The position numbers and the translations under genes are program-made. Positions 21,936-33,063 of a stretch of 64,000 nucleotides of DNA are shown here, piece by piece; the stretch's first letter is position 1; each line of letters opens with the position of its first letter. The DNA lies in assembly GCF_013401555.1 (NCBI RefSeq), contig NZ_CP058552.1, forward strand, positions 2,108,001 through 2,172,000, given 5' to 3'. Source of the stretch: Paenibacillus sp. E222. Its GTDB lineage: Bacteria > Bacillota > Bacilli > Paenibacillales > Paenibacillaceae. The notes under the pieces are model-generated. The model made no database searches and was not told the origin of the DNA. It saw nothing but the letters and a program-made list of their open reading frames with translations.

Positions 21936-22559
21936 ATGAAAGGTATCTTAGGAAAAAAACTTGGAATGACTCAAGTATTTACACCTGAAGGTAACGTCGT
22001 TCCAGTAACGGTTATCGAAGCAGGACCTTGTGTTGTTTTGCAGAAGAAAGATCTTGAGAACGATGGCTACGAAGCAGTTCAAATCGGTTACTCCGATAAG
22101 AAAGAGAAAAATGCTAACAAGCCAGAAGCAGGACACGCTAAAAAAGCGAATACTGCACCTAAGCGCTACGTTCGTGAACTTCGCGGCATTAACATCGCGG
22201 AATATGAAGTTGGCCAAGAATTGAAAGCTGACATTTTCGCAGAAGGCGAGTTCGTTGACGTAACAGGTATTTCTAAAGGTAAAGGTTTTGCCGGCGTAAT
22301 CAAACGTTGGGGACAAAGCACTGGACCTATGTCACACGGTTCTCGTTATCACCGTGGCCCAGGTTCGATGGGTTCGATCCAAGCTAACCGCGTTCCTAAA
22401 GGCAAACACTTGCCAGGACACATGGGACATGAGACTGTTACAATCCAACGTCTTGAAGTTGTTAAAGTAGACGCTGAGCGTAACGTGTTGCTCGTGAAAG
22501 GTTCCATTCCTGGACCGAAGAACAGCCTTGTAAAAGTTAAAGAAACGGTGAAAAAATAA
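21936..22559 (+). CDS. rplC: Large ribosomal subunit protein uL3
   Basis: 207 residues beginning [15 protein letters not shown]. It includes the conserved loop [17 protein letters not shown] that reaches toward the peptidyl-transferase centre. ATG follows AAAGAGGTG. Second gene of the S10 operon, 45 bases after rpsJ. Confidence 0.97.
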   Translation: MKGILGKKLGMTQVFTPEGNVVPVTVIEAGPCVVLQKKDLENDGYEAVQIGYSDKKEKNANKPEAGHAKKANTAPKRYVRELRGINIAEYEVGQELKADIFAEGEFVDVTGISKGKGFAGVIKRWGQSTGPMSHGSRYHRGPGSMGSIQANRVPKGKHLPGHMGHETVTIQRLEVVKVDAERNVLLVKGSIPGPKNSLVKVKETVKK

Positions 22560-22584
22560 CCACTGAAGAAAGGAGGAACACAAA

Positions 22585-23208
22585 ATGCCAAAAGTATCAG
22601 TTTACAATGTAGATGGTAGCCAAGTAGGCGAAGTTGAATTGAACGATGCGGTTTTCGGAATTGAGCCGAACCAACACGTTCTGTACGATGCAGTTCTTAT
22701 GCAACGCGCTTCCCTTCGTCAAGGTACCCACAAAGTAAAAGGACGTTCTGAAGTACGTGGCGGTGGACGTAAACCTTGGAAACAAAAAGGTACAGGTCGC
22801 GCTCGCCAAGGTTCGATTCGTTCTCCACAATGGAAAGGCGGCGGTATCGTATTTGGTCCGACACCACGGAGCTATGCATACAAACTGCCTAAGAAAGTTC
22901 GCCGTTTGGCGATCAAATCAGCTCTTTCATCCAAAGTGATCGACAATGACATTATCGTTCTGGATGCTCTCACGCTGAGCACACCTAAAACAAAAGAATT
23001 TGCAGCCATCTTGAACAACTTGAAAGTTGGACGCAAAGCTTTGATCGTAGCTCCTAGCTATGATGATAATGTGGCTCTTTCCGCACGGAATATTCCTGGC
23101 GTGAAATTCGTAGCTGCTGACGGCATTAATGTTCTTGACGTGCTTTCGCACGACAAATTGATCATTACGAAAGAAGCAGTTCAGAAGGTAGAGGAGGTGC
23201 TCGCGTAA
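22585..23208 (+). CDS. rplD: Large ribosomal subunit protein uL4
   Basis: 207 residues. The extended exit-tunnel loop contains [23 protein letters not shown]. In enterobacteria L4 autoregulates the S10 operon, but no matching leader structure is evident here. Start ATG 22585 after AAAGGAGGA; the stop overlaps the rplW start by one base (TAATG). Confidence 0.97.
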   Translation: MPKVSVYNVDGSQVGEVELNDAVFGIEPNQHVLYDAVLMQRASLRQGTHKVKGRSEVRGGGRKPWKQKGTGRARQGSIRSPQWKGGGIVFGPTPRSYAYKLPKKVRRLAIKSALSSKVIDNDIIVLDALTLSTPKTKEFAAILNNLKVGRKALIVAPSYDDNVALSARNIPGVKFVAADGINVLDVLSHDKLIITKEAVQKVEEVLA

Positions 23209-23498
23209 TGAAGGATCCTCGTGATATTGTAAAACGTCCGATTATTACGGAACGTACTGCTGACATGATGAACGACTTGAAATATGTATTTGAAGTCGAT
23301 ATCCGTGCAAACAAAACCGAGATCAAAAAAGCCGTAGAAGCTATTTTCAACGTAAAAGTGAAAAACGTGAACACTCTGCGTGTTCCAGCTAAGCCTAAAC
23401 GGTACGGACGTTATTCCGGATATACAAGCGAATGGAAAAAAGCGTTTGTAACGCTGACACAAGACAGCAAAACGCTTGAGTTCTTTGAAACTGTATAA
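23208..23498 (+). CDS. rplW: Large ribosomal subunit protein uL23
   Basis: 96 residues. L23 borders the tunnel exit and docks signal recognition particle and trigger factor. It begins [16 protein letters not shown] and includes [19 protein letters not shown]. The one-base overlap with rplD implies coupled translation; GAGGAGGTG lies within the end of rplD. Confidence 0.97.
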   Translation: MKDPRDIVKRPIITERTADMMNDLKYVFEVDIRANKTEIKKAVEAIFNVKVKNVNTLRVPAKPKRYGRYSGYTSEWKKAFVTLTQDSKTLEFFETV

Positions 23499-23529
23499 TT
23501 GAAATTTTTGAAGTAAGGAGGGAAACCTA

Positions 23530-24360
23530 GTGCCAATCAAAAAGTATAAACCAACATCCCCGGCAAGACGGAACATGTCCGTTTCTACATTTGAGGAAAT
23601 CACCACAGATAAGCCGGAGAAATCGTTGTTGGCCCCGTTGAGCAAACAAGCAGGCCGCAACAACCAAGGTAAAATTACAGTTCGTCACCACGGTGGTGGA
23701 CACAAACGTAAATACCGTATCATTGACTTCAAACGTACTAAAGATGGAATACCGGGCCGCGTTGCTACGATTGAGTATGACCCGAACCGTACATCCAACA
23801 TCGCTTTGATTCACTACGCTGATGGTGAGAAACGTTACATTATCGCTCCTAAAGGTCTGAAAGTTGGCGATCAAGTATTCTCCGGTCCTGACGCAGACAT
23901 CAAAATCGGTAACGCACTGCCACTTGAAAACATTCCAGTAGGTACCGTTATCCACAACATCGAGTTGAAACCAGGTAAAGGCGGACAATTGGTTCGTGCT
24001 GCTGGTACAGAAGCTCAATTGCTTGGTAAAGAAGAAAAATACGTATCCGTTCGTCTCTCTTCCGGAGAAGTTCGTCGTATTCTGAAAGTTTGCCGCGCAA
24101 CAATCGGATCTGTTGGTAACCAAGACCACGAGCTCATCAAAATCGGTAAAGCCGGTCGTAGCCGTTGGTTGGGACAACGTCCTGAAGTTCGTGGTGTAGT
24201 AATGAACCCTAACGATCACCCACACGGTGGTGGTGAAGGTCGTGCTCCAATCGGACGTAAATCGCCAATGTCACCATGGGGTAAACCTACTCTTGGTTAC
24301 AAAACGCGTAAGAAAAATAAAGCTTCTGATAAATACATCATTCGCCGCCGCACGAAGTAA
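23530..24360 (+). CDS. rplB: Large ribosomal subunit protein uL2
   Basis: 276 residues with a GTG start after AGGAGGG. L2 is needed for subunit joining and peptidyl transfer. The conserved C-terminal region [21 protein letters not shown] contains the His near the catalytic centre; the N-terminal part has [19 protein letters not shown]. Confidence 0.97.
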   Translation: MPIKKYKPTSPARRNMSVSTFEEITTDKPEKSLLAPLSKQAGRNNQGKITVRHHGGGHKRKYRIIDFKRTKDGIPGRVATIEYDPNRTSNIALIHYADGEKRYIIAPKGLKVGDQVFSGPDADIKIGNALPLENIPVGTVIHNIELKPGKGGQLVRAAGTEAQLLGKEEKYVSVRLSSGEVRRILKVCRATIGSVGNQDHELIKIGKAGRSRWLGQRPEVRGVVMNPNDHPHGGGEGRAPIGRKSPMSPWGKPTLGYKTRKKNKASDKYIIRRRTK

Positions 24361-24431
24361 TACACACTGTGCATAACTTCGTGAGGCATCTGCGGATGCA
24401 TAATAGCTACGTTTGAAGGGAGGATCTCCAC

Positions 24432-24710
24432 ATGGGTCGCAGTTTGAAAAAAGGGCCATTCATTGATGGCTACATGCTGAAAAAGGTAGAAGAGATGGAA
24501 GCATCCGGTAAAAAGCTTGTTATTAAAACCTGGTCCCGTCGTTCTACAATTTTCCCGCAATTCATCGGACACACATTTGGCGTATATGACGGTCGTAAAC
24601 ACGTACCAGTATACGTAACTGAGGACATGGTCGGACACAAATTGGGTGAGTTCGCTCCAACCCGTACGTACAAAGGCCATACTGATGATGATAAGAAAAC
24701 AAGAAGATAA
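24432..24710 (+). CDS. rpsS: Small ribosomal subunit protein uS19
   Basis: 92 residues beginning [15 protein letters not shown]; the central [25 protein letters not shown] is diagnostic. S19 is a 30S head protein paired with S13. ATG follows GAAGGGAGGA. Confidence 0.97.
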   Translation: MGRSLKKGPFIDGYMLKKVEEMEASGKKLVIKTWSRRSTIFPQFIGHTFGVYDGRKHVPVYVTEDMVGHKLGEFAPTRTYKGHTDDDKKTRR

Positions 24711-24745
24711 ATGAACATCTTTAATGTTTGAGAGGAGGTTACACA

Positions 24746-25078
24746 ATGGAAGCAAAAGCACATGCTAAGTTTATCCGGATTGCTCCTCGTAAAGTTCAAC
24801 TCGTTGTTGACTTGATTCGCGGCAAGCAAGTTGGTGAGGCGGTTGCCATTCTCCGTCACACTCCGAAATCCGCTTCTCCGATTGTTGAGAAGTTGCTTAA
24901 CTCCGCGATTGCAAATGCGGAACATAACTATTCTTTGGATGTTAATAACTTGGTCATTTCGCAAGCTTACGTGAACCAAGGACCGACAATGAAACGTTTC
25001 CGCCCTCGTGCAATGGGACGTGCAAGTCGTATTAACAAACGTACTAGCCACATCACTTTGGTGGTATCTGAAAAGTAG
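24746..25078 (+). CDS. rplV: Large ribosomal subunit protein uL22
   Basis: 110 residues ([20 protein letters not shown]). The beta-hairpin with [17 protein letters not shown] reaches into the exit tunnel where macrolides bind. I use ATG 24746, 7 bases after GAGGAGG; an earlier in-frame start precedes the Shine-Dalgarno site. Confidence 0.97.
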   Translation: MEAKAHAKFIRIAPRKVQLVVDLIRGKQVGEAVAILRHTPKSASPIVEKLLNSAIANAEHNYSLDVNNLVISQAYVNQGPTMKRFRPRAMGRASRINKRTSHITLVVSEK

Positions 25079-25093
25079 AAGGAGGGGAAATGT

Positions 25094-25759
25094 GTGGGCC
25101 AAAAGGTAAATCCAGTCGGACTCCGTGTCGGAATTATCCGTGACTGGGAATCTAAGTGGTATGCAGGTAAAGACTTCGGCGATCTTTTGATGGAAGACGT
25201 GAAAATTCGTGAATTCCTGAAAAATAAATTGAAAGACTCCGCTATGTCTCGTGTTGAAATCGAGAGAGCGGCTAACCGCGTAAACGTAACGATTCACACT
25301 GCGAAACCAGGTATGGTTATCGGTAAGGGTGGTTCGGAAGTTGAAAATCTGCGTAATCAAATTACGAAAATCGCAGGCGGTAAAAAAGTACACATCAACA
25401 TTTCTGAAATTAAGAACCAAGACCTGGACGCAATCCTGGTAGCTGAAAGCATCGCACAACAATTGGAACGTCGTGTTTCTTTCCGTCGTGCTCTGAAACA
25501 AGCTATTCAAAGAACAATGCGCTCTGGTGCAAAAGGTATTAAAACTCAAGTGGGCGGACGTCTTGGCGGTGCTGAGATTGCTCGTTCGGAAGGCTACAGC
25601 GAAGGAACTGTTCCACTGCACACGCTTCGTGCCGACATCGACTACGGTACAGCAGAGGCTCATACTACTTACGGCCGTATCGGCGTAAAAGTATGGATCT
25701 ATCGTGGAGAGGTTCTTCCTACGGCTAAGAAACAAGCTGCTAAGGAAGGAGGCAACTAA
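25094..25759 (+). CDS. rpsC: Small ribosomal subunit protein uS3
   Basis: 221 residues, GTG start after AAGGAGGGG. The KH domain contains [19 protein letters not shown]3 lines the mRNA entry channel and has helicase activity. It ends 2 bases before rplP. Confidence 0.97.
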   Translation: MGQKVNPVGLRVGIIRDWESKWYAGKDFGDLLMEDVKIREFLKNKLKDSAMSRVEIERAANRVNVTIHTAKPGMVIGKGGSEVENLRNQITKIAGGKKVHINISEIKNQDLDAILVAESIAQQLERRVSFRRALKQAIQRTMRSGAKGIKTQVGGRLGGAEIARSEGYSEGTVPLHTLRADIDYGTAEAHTTYGRIGVKVWIYRGEVLPTAKKQAAKEGGN

Positions 25760-25761
25760 TC

Positions 25762-26196
25762 ATGTTGGTACCAAAACGTGTAAAACACCGTAAGCAACAA
25801 CGCGGACATATGAAGGGCCAAGCTAAAGGCGGAACTACGCTGAACTTTGGCGAATACGGTCTGCAAGCTACGGAACCGGCTTGGATTACGAACCGTCAAA
25901 TCGAAGCGGCTCGTATTGCGATGACTCGTTACATCAAACGTGGTGGTAAAGTTTGGATTAAAATCTTCCCAGACAAACCAATCACTCAAAAGCCTCTCGA
26001 GGTTCGGATGGGTAGCGGTAAAGGTAACGTAGAAAAATGGGTTGCAGTTGTGAAACCAGGTAAGATCATGTTTGAACTTGCTGGTGTACCGGAGGATATT
26101 GCTCGCGAAGCAATGCGTCTTGCCGCTCACAAACTGCCAATCAAAACGAAGTTTGTGAAACGTGAAGAATTGGGTGGTGAAGCAAATGAAAGCTAG
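25762..26196 (+). CDS. rplP: Large ribosomal subunit protein uL16
   Basis: 144 residues beginning [19 protein letters not shown]16 sits near the A-site tRNA elbow. [15 protein letters not shown] and [16 protein letters not shown] are family signatures. Its stop overlaps rpmC by 11 bases. Confidence 0.97.
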   Translation: MLVPKRVKHRKQQRGHMKGQAKGGTTLNFGEYGLQATEPAWITNRQIEAARIAMTRYIKRGGKVWIKIFPDKPITQKPLEVRMGSGKGNVEKWVAVVKPGKIMFELAGVPEDIAREAMRLAAHKLPIKTKFVKREELGGEANES

Positions 26197-26383
26197 TGAA
26201 TTTCGCAACCTAACCTCTGCTGAAATCGAGCAAAAGATTGCCGGATTTAAAGAAGAACTCTTTAACCTCCGCTTTCAACTCGCTACCGGTCAGCTGGATA
26301 ACCCGACTCGAATCCGTGATGTGCGGAAAGAAATAGCTCGTGCTAAAACCATTATCCGTGAAAGAGAATTGGGAATCGGTTAA
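26186..26383 (+). CDS. rpmC: Large ribosomal subunit protein uL29
   Basis: 65 residues ([17 protein letters not shown]), a two-helix protein near the tunnel exit; [16 protein letters not shown] is diagnostic. ATG 26186 follows GGGTGGTGAAG inside rplP, overlapping its stop by 11 bases; the upstream in-frame start at 26162 is not supported. Confidence 0.95.
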   Translation: MKASEFRNLTSAEIEQKIAGFKEELFNLRFQLATGQLDNPTRIRDVRKEIARAKTIIRERELGIG

Positions 26384-26431
26384 TTAGGGATCGGATGTCT
26401 AATCCGTCCGTAATCAGGAAGGAGGCCAACA

Positions 26432-26698
26432 ATGAGCGAAGAACGTAACGCACGTAAAGTGCAAACAGGTAAAGTAGTCAGTGATAAAATGGATAAAACG
26501 ATCGTTGTTGCTGTAGAAACTTACAAAAAACACGACTTGTACCATAAACGTATCAAGGTTACTAAAAAATTCAAAGCGCATGACGAAGAAAACACTGCGA
26601 AAATCGGTGACACGGTGAAAATCATGGAGACTCGTCCGCTTTCGAAAGATAAACGCTGGAGACTTACTGAAGTCGTAGAAAAAGCGATTATCATCTAA
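26432..26698 (+). CDS. rpsQ: Small ribosomal subunit protein uS17
   Basis: 88 residues, an OB-fold primary 16S binder. [17 protein letters not shown] and the C-terminal [15 protein letters not shown] identify it. ATG follows GGAAGGAGG. Confidence 0.97.
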   Translation: MSEERNARKVQTGKVVSDKMDKTIVVAVETYKKHDLYHKRIKVTKKFKAHDEENTAKIGDTVKIMETRPLSKDKRWRLTEVVEKAIII

Positions 26699-26733
26699 TG
26701 CATCAGCAGCATAGCTGAAAGGAGGAATACTAA

Positions 26734-27102
26734 ATGATTCAACCATTTACACGTTTGGCTGTGGCCGACAACTCCGGTGCGAAGGAACTGATGTGTATCC
26801 GCGTACTCGGCGGTACGGGACGTCGTACAGCTCAAATCGGTGATCTGATCGTTTGTTCGGTAAAACAAGCAACACCAGGCGGCGTTGTCAAAAAAGGTGA
26901 TGTAGTTAGAGCGGTTGTTGTTCGTACGAAACGTTCTGTACGTCGTAAAGACGGTTCCTACATCGGTTTTGATGAAAATGCAGCGGTTGTTGTAAAAGAC
27001 GACAGAAGCCCACGTGGAACACGTATTTTCGGACCTGTTGCTCGTGAACTCCGCGAGAAAGACTTCATGAAAATCGTTTCCTTGGCCCCAGAAGTTATCT
27101 AA
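26734..27102 (+). CDS. rplN: Large ribosomal subunit protein uL14
   Basis: 122 residues beginning [37 protein letters not shown] is conserved. L14 contacts 16S at an intersubunit bridge and is the RsfS target. First gene of the spc part of the cluster. Confidence 0.97.
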   Translation: MIQPFTRLAVADNSGAKELMCIRVLGGTGRRTAQIGDLIVCSVKQATPGGVVKKGDVVRAVVVRTKRSVRRKDGSYIGFDENAAVVVKDDRSPRGTRIFGPVARELREKDFMKIVSLAPEVI

Positions 27103-27141
27103 AGCTTAATCTCGTGATGTTAGAAACAGGAGGTGTACGAA

Positions 27142-27495
27142 ATGCCAAGAGTGAAAAAAGTTCTGGAATCCCATAACAATAAACTTCATGTTAAAAAAGA
27201 AGATACAGTTATGGTGATCAGCGGTAAAGACAAAGGTAAAAAAGGCCGTGTCATCGCTGCTTATCCTCGTGAGAACCGCGTCCTTGTGGAAGGTGTTAAC
27301 ATGATTAAAAAACACCAGAAGCCTAACCAGCAAAATCCGCAAGGCGGCATTATCGAGAAGGAAGCTCCGATTCACGTTTCCAACGTAATGCACATCGATC
27401 CGAAGAGCGGAAAAGTAACCCGTGTAGGTTACAAAGTGTTGGATAACGGAAAGAAAGTGCGCGTTGCAAAACGTTCCGGAGAAATTATCGACTAA
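27142..27495 (+). CDS. rplX: Large ribosomal subunit protein uL24
   Basis: 117 residues. The KOW motif is [18 protein letters not shown]24 is an early assembly protein. ATG 27142 follows AGGAGGTG; the in-frame GTG at 27133 is part of that site. Confidence 0.96.
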   Translation: MPRVKKVLESHNNKLHVKKEDTVMVISGKDKGKKGRVIAAYPRENRVLVEGVNMIKKHQKPNQQNPQGGIIEKEAPIHVSNVMHIDPKSGKVTRVGYKVLDNGKKVRVAKRSGEIID

Positions 27496-27527
27496 TTGAA
27501 CCGAATGAGAAAGGAGGTCTATGATTC

Positions 27528-28070
27528 ATGGCAGCAAGAATGAAAGAACGTTACCTTAACGAAATTGCTCCTGCTTTGATGCAGAAGTTCAACTATACAA
27601 CGGTAATGCAAGTGCCGAAAATCGAGAAAATCGTTATCAACATGGGTGTGGGCGATGCAGTTCAAAACTCTAAAGTGTTGGATTCCGCAGTAAACGATTT
27701 GCAACTGATCGCAGGTCAAAAACCTGTAATCACTCGTGCTAAAAAATCTATCGCAGGTTTCAAACTGCGTGAGAACATGCCTATCGGTGTGAAAGTAACA
27801 TTGCGCGGCGAGCGCATGTACTTCTTCCTCGATAAACTGTTCAACGTTACGCTTCCTCGTGTCCGCGACTTCCGCGGTGTATCGAGCAAAGCTTTCGACG
27901 GACGTGGTAACTACACACTGGGTCTGAAAGAACAATTGATCTTCCCAGAGATCGAGTATGATAAAGTAGACAAAGTCCGCGGTATGGATATTGTCATCGT
28001 AACAACGGCGAAAACAGACGAAGAATCCCGTGAATTGCTCACGCAACTCGGAATGCCTTTCGTAAAATAA
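27528..28070 (+). CDS. rplE: Large ribosomal subunit protein uL5
   Basis: 180 residues. L5 carries 5S rRNA into the central protuberance; [12 protein letters not shown] and the C-terminal [23 protein letters not shown] are typical. It is followed by a 73-base gap containing a hairpin with a short T-run. Confidence 0.97.
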   Translation: MAARMKERYLNEIAPALMQKFNYTTVMQVPKIEKIVINMGVGDAVQNSKVLDSAVNDLQLIAGQKPVITRAKKSIAGFKLRENMPIGVKVTLRGERMYFFLDKLFNVTLPRVRDFRGVSSKAFDGRGNYTLGLKEQLIFPEIEYDKVDKVRGMDIVIVTTAKTDEESRELLTQLGMPFVK

Positions 28071-28088
28071 TGTTGCTATAACGTTTCC

Positions 28089-28112
28089 GGGTGTCTGGAA
28101 AGACTCCCTTTT
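28089..28112 (+). terminator. Possible attenuator hairpin between rplE and rpsN
   Basis: GGGTGTCT (28089-28096) pairs with AGACTCCC (28101-28108), one mismatch, around a GGAA loop, followed by TTTT. It is weak for a terminator and lies within an operon, so partial attenuation or an RNA processing site is the likelier role. Confidence 0.4.
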
Positions 28113-28143
28113 CTCCGAAATTATTTAGGAGGTGTCAGGCTAA

Positions 28144-28329
28144 GTGGCAAAAACTTCGATGAAAGTTAAACAACAACGTACACCAAAGTTTAAAGTACGT
28201 GCTTATACACGCTGTGAGCGTTGCGGACGTCCACATTCGGTACTGCAGAAGTTCAAAATTTGCAGAATTTGCTTCCGTGAATTAGCTTATAAAGGCCAGA
28301 TCCCTGGCGTGAAAAAAGCAAGCTGGTAA
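28144..28329 (+). CDS. rpsN: Small ribosomal subunit protein uS14, zinc type
   Basis: 61 residues, GTG start after AGGAGGTG. The short S14 form with two CxxC pairs, CERC and CRIC, is the zinc-binding type (rpsN/rpsZ), unlike the roughly 90-residue zinc-free paralogue. Normal place between rplE and rpsH. Confidence 0.96.
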   Translation: MAKTSMKVKQQRTPKFKVRAYTRCERCGRPHSVLQKFKICRICFRELAYKGQIPGVKKASW

Positions 28330-28361
28330 AAAGTCCTGAACGGGAAGGAGGTTAACTCACA

Positions 28362-28760
28362 ATGACTATGTCTGATCCAATTGCAGATATGCTTACTCGT
28401 ATTCGTAACGCGAACACAGTTCGTCACGAAACGGTAGAAATGCCTGCTTCGACAATGAAAAAACAAATCGCCGACATCTTGAAGCGTGAAGGTTTTATCC
28501 GTGACGCTGAAGTTATCGATGATAACAAACAAGGGATTATCCGTGTTTTCCTGAAATACGGTCAAAATAACGAGCGTGTTATTACTGGTCTGAAAAGAAT
28601 CAGTAAACCTGGTCTTCGTGTTTACACGAAAAGCAACGAAGTACCTCGTGTACTTGGTGGTCTGGGTATCGCTATTATCTCGACATCCAAAGGTATCATG
28701 ACGGACAAAGAAGCTCGTCAATCAAAATCCGGCGGAGAAGTCGTCTGCTACGTTTGGTAA
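28362..28760 (+). CDS. rpsH: Small ribosomal subunit protein uS8
   Basis: 132 residues ([18 protein letters not shown]). The C-terminal [14 protein letters not shown] is the 16S-binding signature. S8 is the spc operon repressor in E. coli; no matching site was identified. ATG follows GAAGGAGG. Confidence 0.97.
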   Translation: MTMSDPIADMLTRIRNANTVRHETVEMPASTMKKQIADILKREGFIRDAEVIDDNKQGIIRVFLKYGQNNERVITGLKRISKPGLRVYTKSNEVPRVLGGLGIAIISTSKGIMTDKEARQSKSGGEVVCYVW

Positions 28761-28790
28761 TATAACGTCACAAGATAGGAGGTGCAACAT

Positions 28791-29333
28791 ATGTCTCGTA
28801 TTGGTCGCAAACCAATTACAGTACCAAGTGGTGTGGACATCACACTGGACAACACCGTTATTACGGTAAAAGGACCAAAAGGATCTTTGACTCGTGAACT
28901 TCATAAAGACATGAAGGTTACAGTTGAAAACAACGAAATTACAGTTGTGCGTCCTTCCGATAACAAAACTCACCGTTCTTTGCACGGCACAACGCGTAGC
29001 GTTGTAAACAACATGGTGAGTGGTGTTACTGAAGGATTCGCAAAATCTCTGGAGCTGGTTGGGGTCGGATATCGTGCAAGCAAATCCGGAGATAAAATCG
29101 TTCTGAACGTTGGGTACTCTCACCCGGTTGAAATTACACCGGAAGCGGGAATCGAATTCGAAGTTCCTTCGAATACGAAAATCATCGTTCGCGGAATCGA
29201 TAAAGAGCGTGTAGGTGCTTACGCTGCTAAAATCCGTTCCGTTCGTGAACCTGAGCCGTACAAAGGTAAAGGTATCAAATATGAAGGCGAGCGTATCATC
29301 CGTAAGGAAGGTAAAGCCGGTAAGAAGAAATAA
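28791..29333 (+). CDS. rplF: Large ribosomal subunit protein uL6
   Basis: 180 residues ([16 protein letters not shown]). The C-terminal [14 protein letters not shown] is the L6 signature at the sarcin-ricin region. ATG 28791 follows AGGAGGTG; the frame is open 9 bases further upstream but without a site. A 117-base gap with two short hairpins follows. Confidence 0.97.
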   Translation: MSRIGRKPITVPSGVDITLDNTVITVKGPKGSLTRELHKDMKVTVENNEITVVRPSDNKTHRSLHGTTRSVVNNMVSGVTEGFAKSLELVGVGYRASKSGDKIVLNVGYSHPVEITPEAGIEFEVPSNTKIIVRGIDKERVGAYAAKIRSVREPEPYKGKGIKYEGERIIRKEGKAGKKK

Positions 29334-29349
29334 GATTTTTCTTACCGCC

Positions 29350-29428
29350 TTTGCGCGGTTTTCGGCTTGCTTGCTTCTTGTGTTTCTAATATACCCCGTG
29401 GCTTCCGGTTTGAAGCCAGCGAGGTAAC
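29350..29428 (+). repeat. Two short hairpins in the rplF-rplR gap
   Basis: ACCGC-CTTTGC-GCGGT followed by TTT, and GGCTTC-CGGT-TTGAAGCC near 29400-29420. The gap (117 bases) is longer than its neighbours in the spc cluster and shows no open frame of note. Confidence 0.4.
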
Positions 29429-29450
29429 CTGAAAGGAGTGAATCCCTGAG

Positions 29451-29819
29451 ATGATTACGAAACAAGATAAAAACAAGGCTCGTCTGAAAAGACACCTGCG
29501 TGTTCGTAAGAAAATCCAAGGAACGGCAGCACGTCCTCGTTTGAACGTATTCCGTTCTGGTAAACATATGTATGCTCAAATCATCGATGATGTAGCTGGT
29601 GTTACGATTGCTTCCGCGTCTACTGTAGACAAAGAATTGAGCGGCGACATCAAAAACGGCGCATCTGTTGAATCTGCTCGTAAAGTTGGCGAACTCGTTG
29701 CTAAACGTGCAAAAGACAAAGGCGTTTCTAACATCGTATTTGACCGTAGCGGTTATCTGTACCATGGTCGTATCGCAGCATTGGCTGCAGCGGCTCGTGA
29801 AGCAGGACTTGAGTTTTAA
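29451..29819 (+). CDS. rplR: Large ribosomal subunit protein uL18
   Basis: 122 residues. A 5S-binding protein with the C-terminal [25 protein letters not shown]. Start ATG 29451 after GAAAGGAGTG. Confidence 0.97.
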   Translation: MITKQDKNKARLKRHLRVRKKIQGTAARPRLNVFRSGKHMYAQIIDDVAGVTIASASTVDKELSGDIKNGASVESARKVGELVAKRAKDKGVSNIVFDRSGYLYHGRIAALAAAAREAGLEF

Positions 29820-29846
29820 GATATTTTTCAAAAGGAGGTTAACGAC

Positions 29847-30344
29847 TTGCGTGTAGATCCGAATACTTTGGAACTGACTGAAAGAGTTGTAAATATTAAT
29901 CGCGTAGCTAAAGTAGTAAAAGGCGGACGCCGTTTCAGCTTTAGCGCACTGGTTGTAGTCGGCGACGGCAACGGCTGGGTTGGAGCTGGTATCGGTAAAG
30001 CGGGCGAAGTACCTGATGCAATTCGCAAAGGTATTGAAGACGCTAAGAAAAACCTTGTACACGTTCCACTCGTAGGAACTTCGATTCCTCACTTGGTAAC
30101 AGGTAAGTTCGGCGCAGGACGCGTTCTGTTGAAACCAGCATCTGAAGGTACTGGTGTTATCGCTGGTGGTCCTGTACGTGCGGTTCTCGAACTTGCTGGT
30201 GTAGGTGACATTTTGACAAAATCTCTGGGTTCTTCGAATTCCATGAACATGGTCAATGCGACTTTGGAAGGTTTGTCCCGTTTGAAGCGTGCTGAAGACG
30301 TGGCAAAACTGCGCGGCAAATCCGTCGAAGAGCTTCTGGGTTAA
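29847..30344 (+). CDS. rpsE: Small ribosomal subunit protein uS5
   Basis: 165 residues with a TTG start after AAGGAGG, giving an N-terminus ([19 protein letters not shown]) matching the family. [21 protein letters not shown] and [18 protein letters not shown] are conserved. S5 shapes the mRNA entry and decoding fidelity. Confidence 0.96.
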   Translation: MRVDPNTLELTERVVNINRVAKVVKGGRRFSFSALVVVGDGNGWVGAGIGKAGEVPDAIRKGIEDAKKNLVHVPLVGTSIPHLVTGKFGAGRVLLKPASEGTGVIAGGPVRAVLELAGVGDILTKSLGSSNSMNMVNATLEGLSRLKRAEDVAKLRGKSVEELLG

Positions 30345-30356
30345 GGAGGGAATCTC

Positions 30357-30542
30357 ATGGCTAAATTAGAAATTACCCTCGTCCGCAGCTTGATCGGACG
30401 TCCGGAGACGCAAAGAACAACTGTGAAAACATTGGGCTTGCGCAAAATCAACAGTAAAGTGGTTCAAAACGACAATCCTGCCATTCGTGGTATGATTAAC
30501 AAAGTAAGCCACTTGGTCGCTGTTAAAGAAGTAGAAGCTTAA
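30357..30542 (+). CDS. rpmD: Large ribosomal subunit protein uL30
   Basis: 61 residues ([21 protein letters not shown]). It starts 12 bases after rpsE, with AAGGAGG overlapping the rpsE stop. Confidence 0.96.
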   Translation: MAKLEITLVRSLIGRPETQRTTVKTLGLRKINSKVVQNDNPAIRGMINKVSHLVAVKEVEA

Positions 30543-30585
30543 AAAAGGGTTAATCCCACAAATCTTTAAGGAGGTGCAACGAACG

Positions 30586-31026
30586 ATGAAGTTACATGAG
30601 CTTTCACCATCTCCTGGATCCCGCAAAGAACGTAAACGTCTTGGTCGCGGTCCAAGTAGTGGTACAGGTAAAACATCAGGTCGCGGTCACAAAGGACAAA
30701 ACGCTCGTTCTGGCGGTGGAGTACGTCCAGGCTTCGAAGGTGGACAAAATCCATTGTATCGTCGCTTGCCAAAACGTGGTTTTGTAAACCCAACTCGCAA
30801 AGAATATGCAGTTGTGAATACTGAAGACCTGAACAGTTTTGCTGCGGGTACTGAAGTAACTCCAGAATTCTTGATGACGAACGGCGTAGTTAAAAACGCT
30901 AAATCCGGAATCAAAATCCTGGGTAACGGTGATGTCACTGTGAAGCTGACTGTTAAAGCTAACAAGTTTTCTCAATCTGCTATTGAGAAAATTGAAGCTG
31001 CCGGCGGTACAACTGAGGTGATTTAA
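30586..31026 (+). CDS. rplO: Large ribosomal subunit protein uL15
   Basis: 146 residues ([22 protein letters not shown]). The Gly/Arg-rich N-terminal tail threads 23S r[21 protein letters not shown] is a signature. ATG 30586 follows AAGGAGGTG; an earlier in-frame GTG lies inside that site. The stop overlaps secY by one base. Confidence 0.97.
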   Translation: MKLHELSPSPGSRKERKRLGRGPSSGTGKTSGRGHKGQNARSGGGVRPGFEGGQNPLYRRLPKRGFVNPTRKEYAVVNTEDLNSFAAGTEVTPEFLMTNGVVKNAKSGIKILGNGDVTVKLTVKANKFSQSAIEKIEAAGGTTEVI

Positions 31027-32324
31027 TGTTCAAGACCCTAAAGAATATCTGGCGGGTTGAAGATCTGCGCAAAAGGGTATTATTTACCCTTTTTGTACTG
31101 ATCATTTACCGCATCGGCTCCTTTGTCCCCGTACCGGGAGTTAACAAAGATGTGTTCGAAGCGACAAATTCTGCGGGTAAAGAAGTTTTTGGACTTCTCA
31201 ATACGTTCTCGGGTGGAGCGCTCTTTCAGTTCTCGATATTTGCGCTCGGGATCGTGCCTTACATCACTGCGTCTATCATAGTGCAGCTGCTTTCCATGGA
31301 CGTTATTCCAAAATTAGCGGAGTGGGCTAAGCAGGGGGAACAAGGTAAGAAAAAATCTGCACAACTGACCCGTTATTTAACGGTAGGTCTGGCATTGATT
31401 CAAGCGTTTGGTACGTCGATCGGATTCAACCGCTTGTACAATACAGAAATGGTGCCTAATGCAACATTTGCAGATTATATCTTGATCGCGATTGTACTTA
31501 CGGCCGGTACTTCATTCCTAATGTGGCTTGGTGAGCAGATCACCGAGAAGGGCATAGGAAACGGGATTTCGATTTTGATCTTTGCGGGTATCCTATCAAC
31601 GGTGCCTAACATTATCAAACAAACAATCGAATCTGACTTCATCCAAGCTGATCAACTGTTCATGAACATTCTTAAAGGGGTAATCGTTGCAATTGTTATT
31701 GTACTGATTATCATAGGTGTCATTTACATTCAGCAGGCGATTCGGAAAATTCCTGTACAGTACGCTAAACGCGTCGTAGGTAACAAAATGTACGGTGGAC
31801 AGAACACACATATCCCGCTGAAGATTAATGCAGCAGGTGTTATCCCTGTCATCTTTGCTTCATCTCTGTTGATGTTCCCATCGATCATCGCCAACTTCTG
31901 GGCTGATCGTGCATGGGCACAGTGGATCGGAGCCAATCTCACTACTCATAAACCTCTGGGTATGTTACTGTATGTAGTGATGATTTTCGGATTCACATTC
32001 TTCTATACTTTTGTACAGATGAATCCACAGCAGATGGCTGACAACATGAAAAAGAACGGCGGTTACATCCCAGGCATTCGTCCGGGTAAAGCAACCGAGA
32101 AATATCTGACCCGTGTCATGACTCGTTTGACAACGGCAGGTGCCATCTTCTTGGCAGTAATTTCCGTTCTGCCTGTAATCTTGGGGGCACTTTCTGGTTT
32201 GCCTCAATCTGCGCAAATTGGAGGAACGTCTCTCCTGATCGTTATCGGTGTTGCGCTGGATACGATGAAGCAAATCGAAAGCCAATTGATCAAACGCCAC
32301 TACAAAGGTTTTATCAATAAATAG
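31026..32324 (+). CDS. secY: Preprotein translocase subunit SecY
   Basis: 432-residue membrane channel of the Sec translocon with ten predicted helices. It begins with the amphipathic RVEDLRKRVLFTLFVLIIYR; the plug/lateral-gate helices and the cytoplasmic loop with RKIPVQYAKR are visible, as is the C-terminal tail QLIKRHYKGFI. It overlaps rplO by one base (TAATG) and is followed by a strong hairpin before adk. Confidence 0.97.
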   Translation: MFKTLKNIWRVEDLRKRVLFTLFVLIIYRIGSFVPVPGVNKDVFEATNSAGKEVFGLLNTFSGGALFQFSIFALGIVPYITASIIVQLLSMDVIPKLAEWAKQGEQGKKKSAQLTRYLTVGLALIQAFGTSIGFNRLYNTEMVPNATFADYILIAIVLTAGTSFLMWLGEQITEKGIGNGISILIFAGILSTVPNIIKQTIESDFIQADQLFMNILKGVIVAIVIVLIIIGVIYIQQAIRKIPVQYAKRVVGNKMYGGQNTHIPLKINAAGVIPVIFASSLLMFPSIIANFWADRAWAQWIGANLTTHKPLGMLLYVVMIFGFTFFYTFVQMNPQQMADNMKKNGGYIPGIRPGKATEKYLTRVMTRLTTAGAIFLAVISVLPVILGALSGLPQSAQIGGTSLLIVIGVALDTMKQIESQLIKRHYKGFINK

Positions 32325-32325
32325 G

Positions 32326-32370
32326 CAATAGGTACCGGTCAAGTTAAGATTTACTTGCCGGCACCTATTG
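32326..32370 (+). repeat. Long inverted repeat between secY and adk
   Basis: CAATAGGTACCGGTCAAG (32326-32343) pairs with CTTGCCGGCACCTATTG (32354-32370) with two irregular positions. A weak T-rich stretch (TGCTGTTTGTTG) follows. It could be an inefficient terminator, or a stem that sets the adk-map-infA mRNA apart. Confidence 0.6.
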
Positions 32371-32408
32371 TGCTGTTTGTTGATGTAGGGTAGTCTTGGA
32401 GGGAGTGA

Positions 32409-33059
<651 letters not shown>

Positions 33060-33063
33060 TTGA

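Noticed and set aside
24470..30092. Long minus-strand open frames opposite rplV-rpsC and rplF-rpsE.
   Set aside because: They cross several well-defined ribosomal genes and have no initiation signals or recognisable domains.
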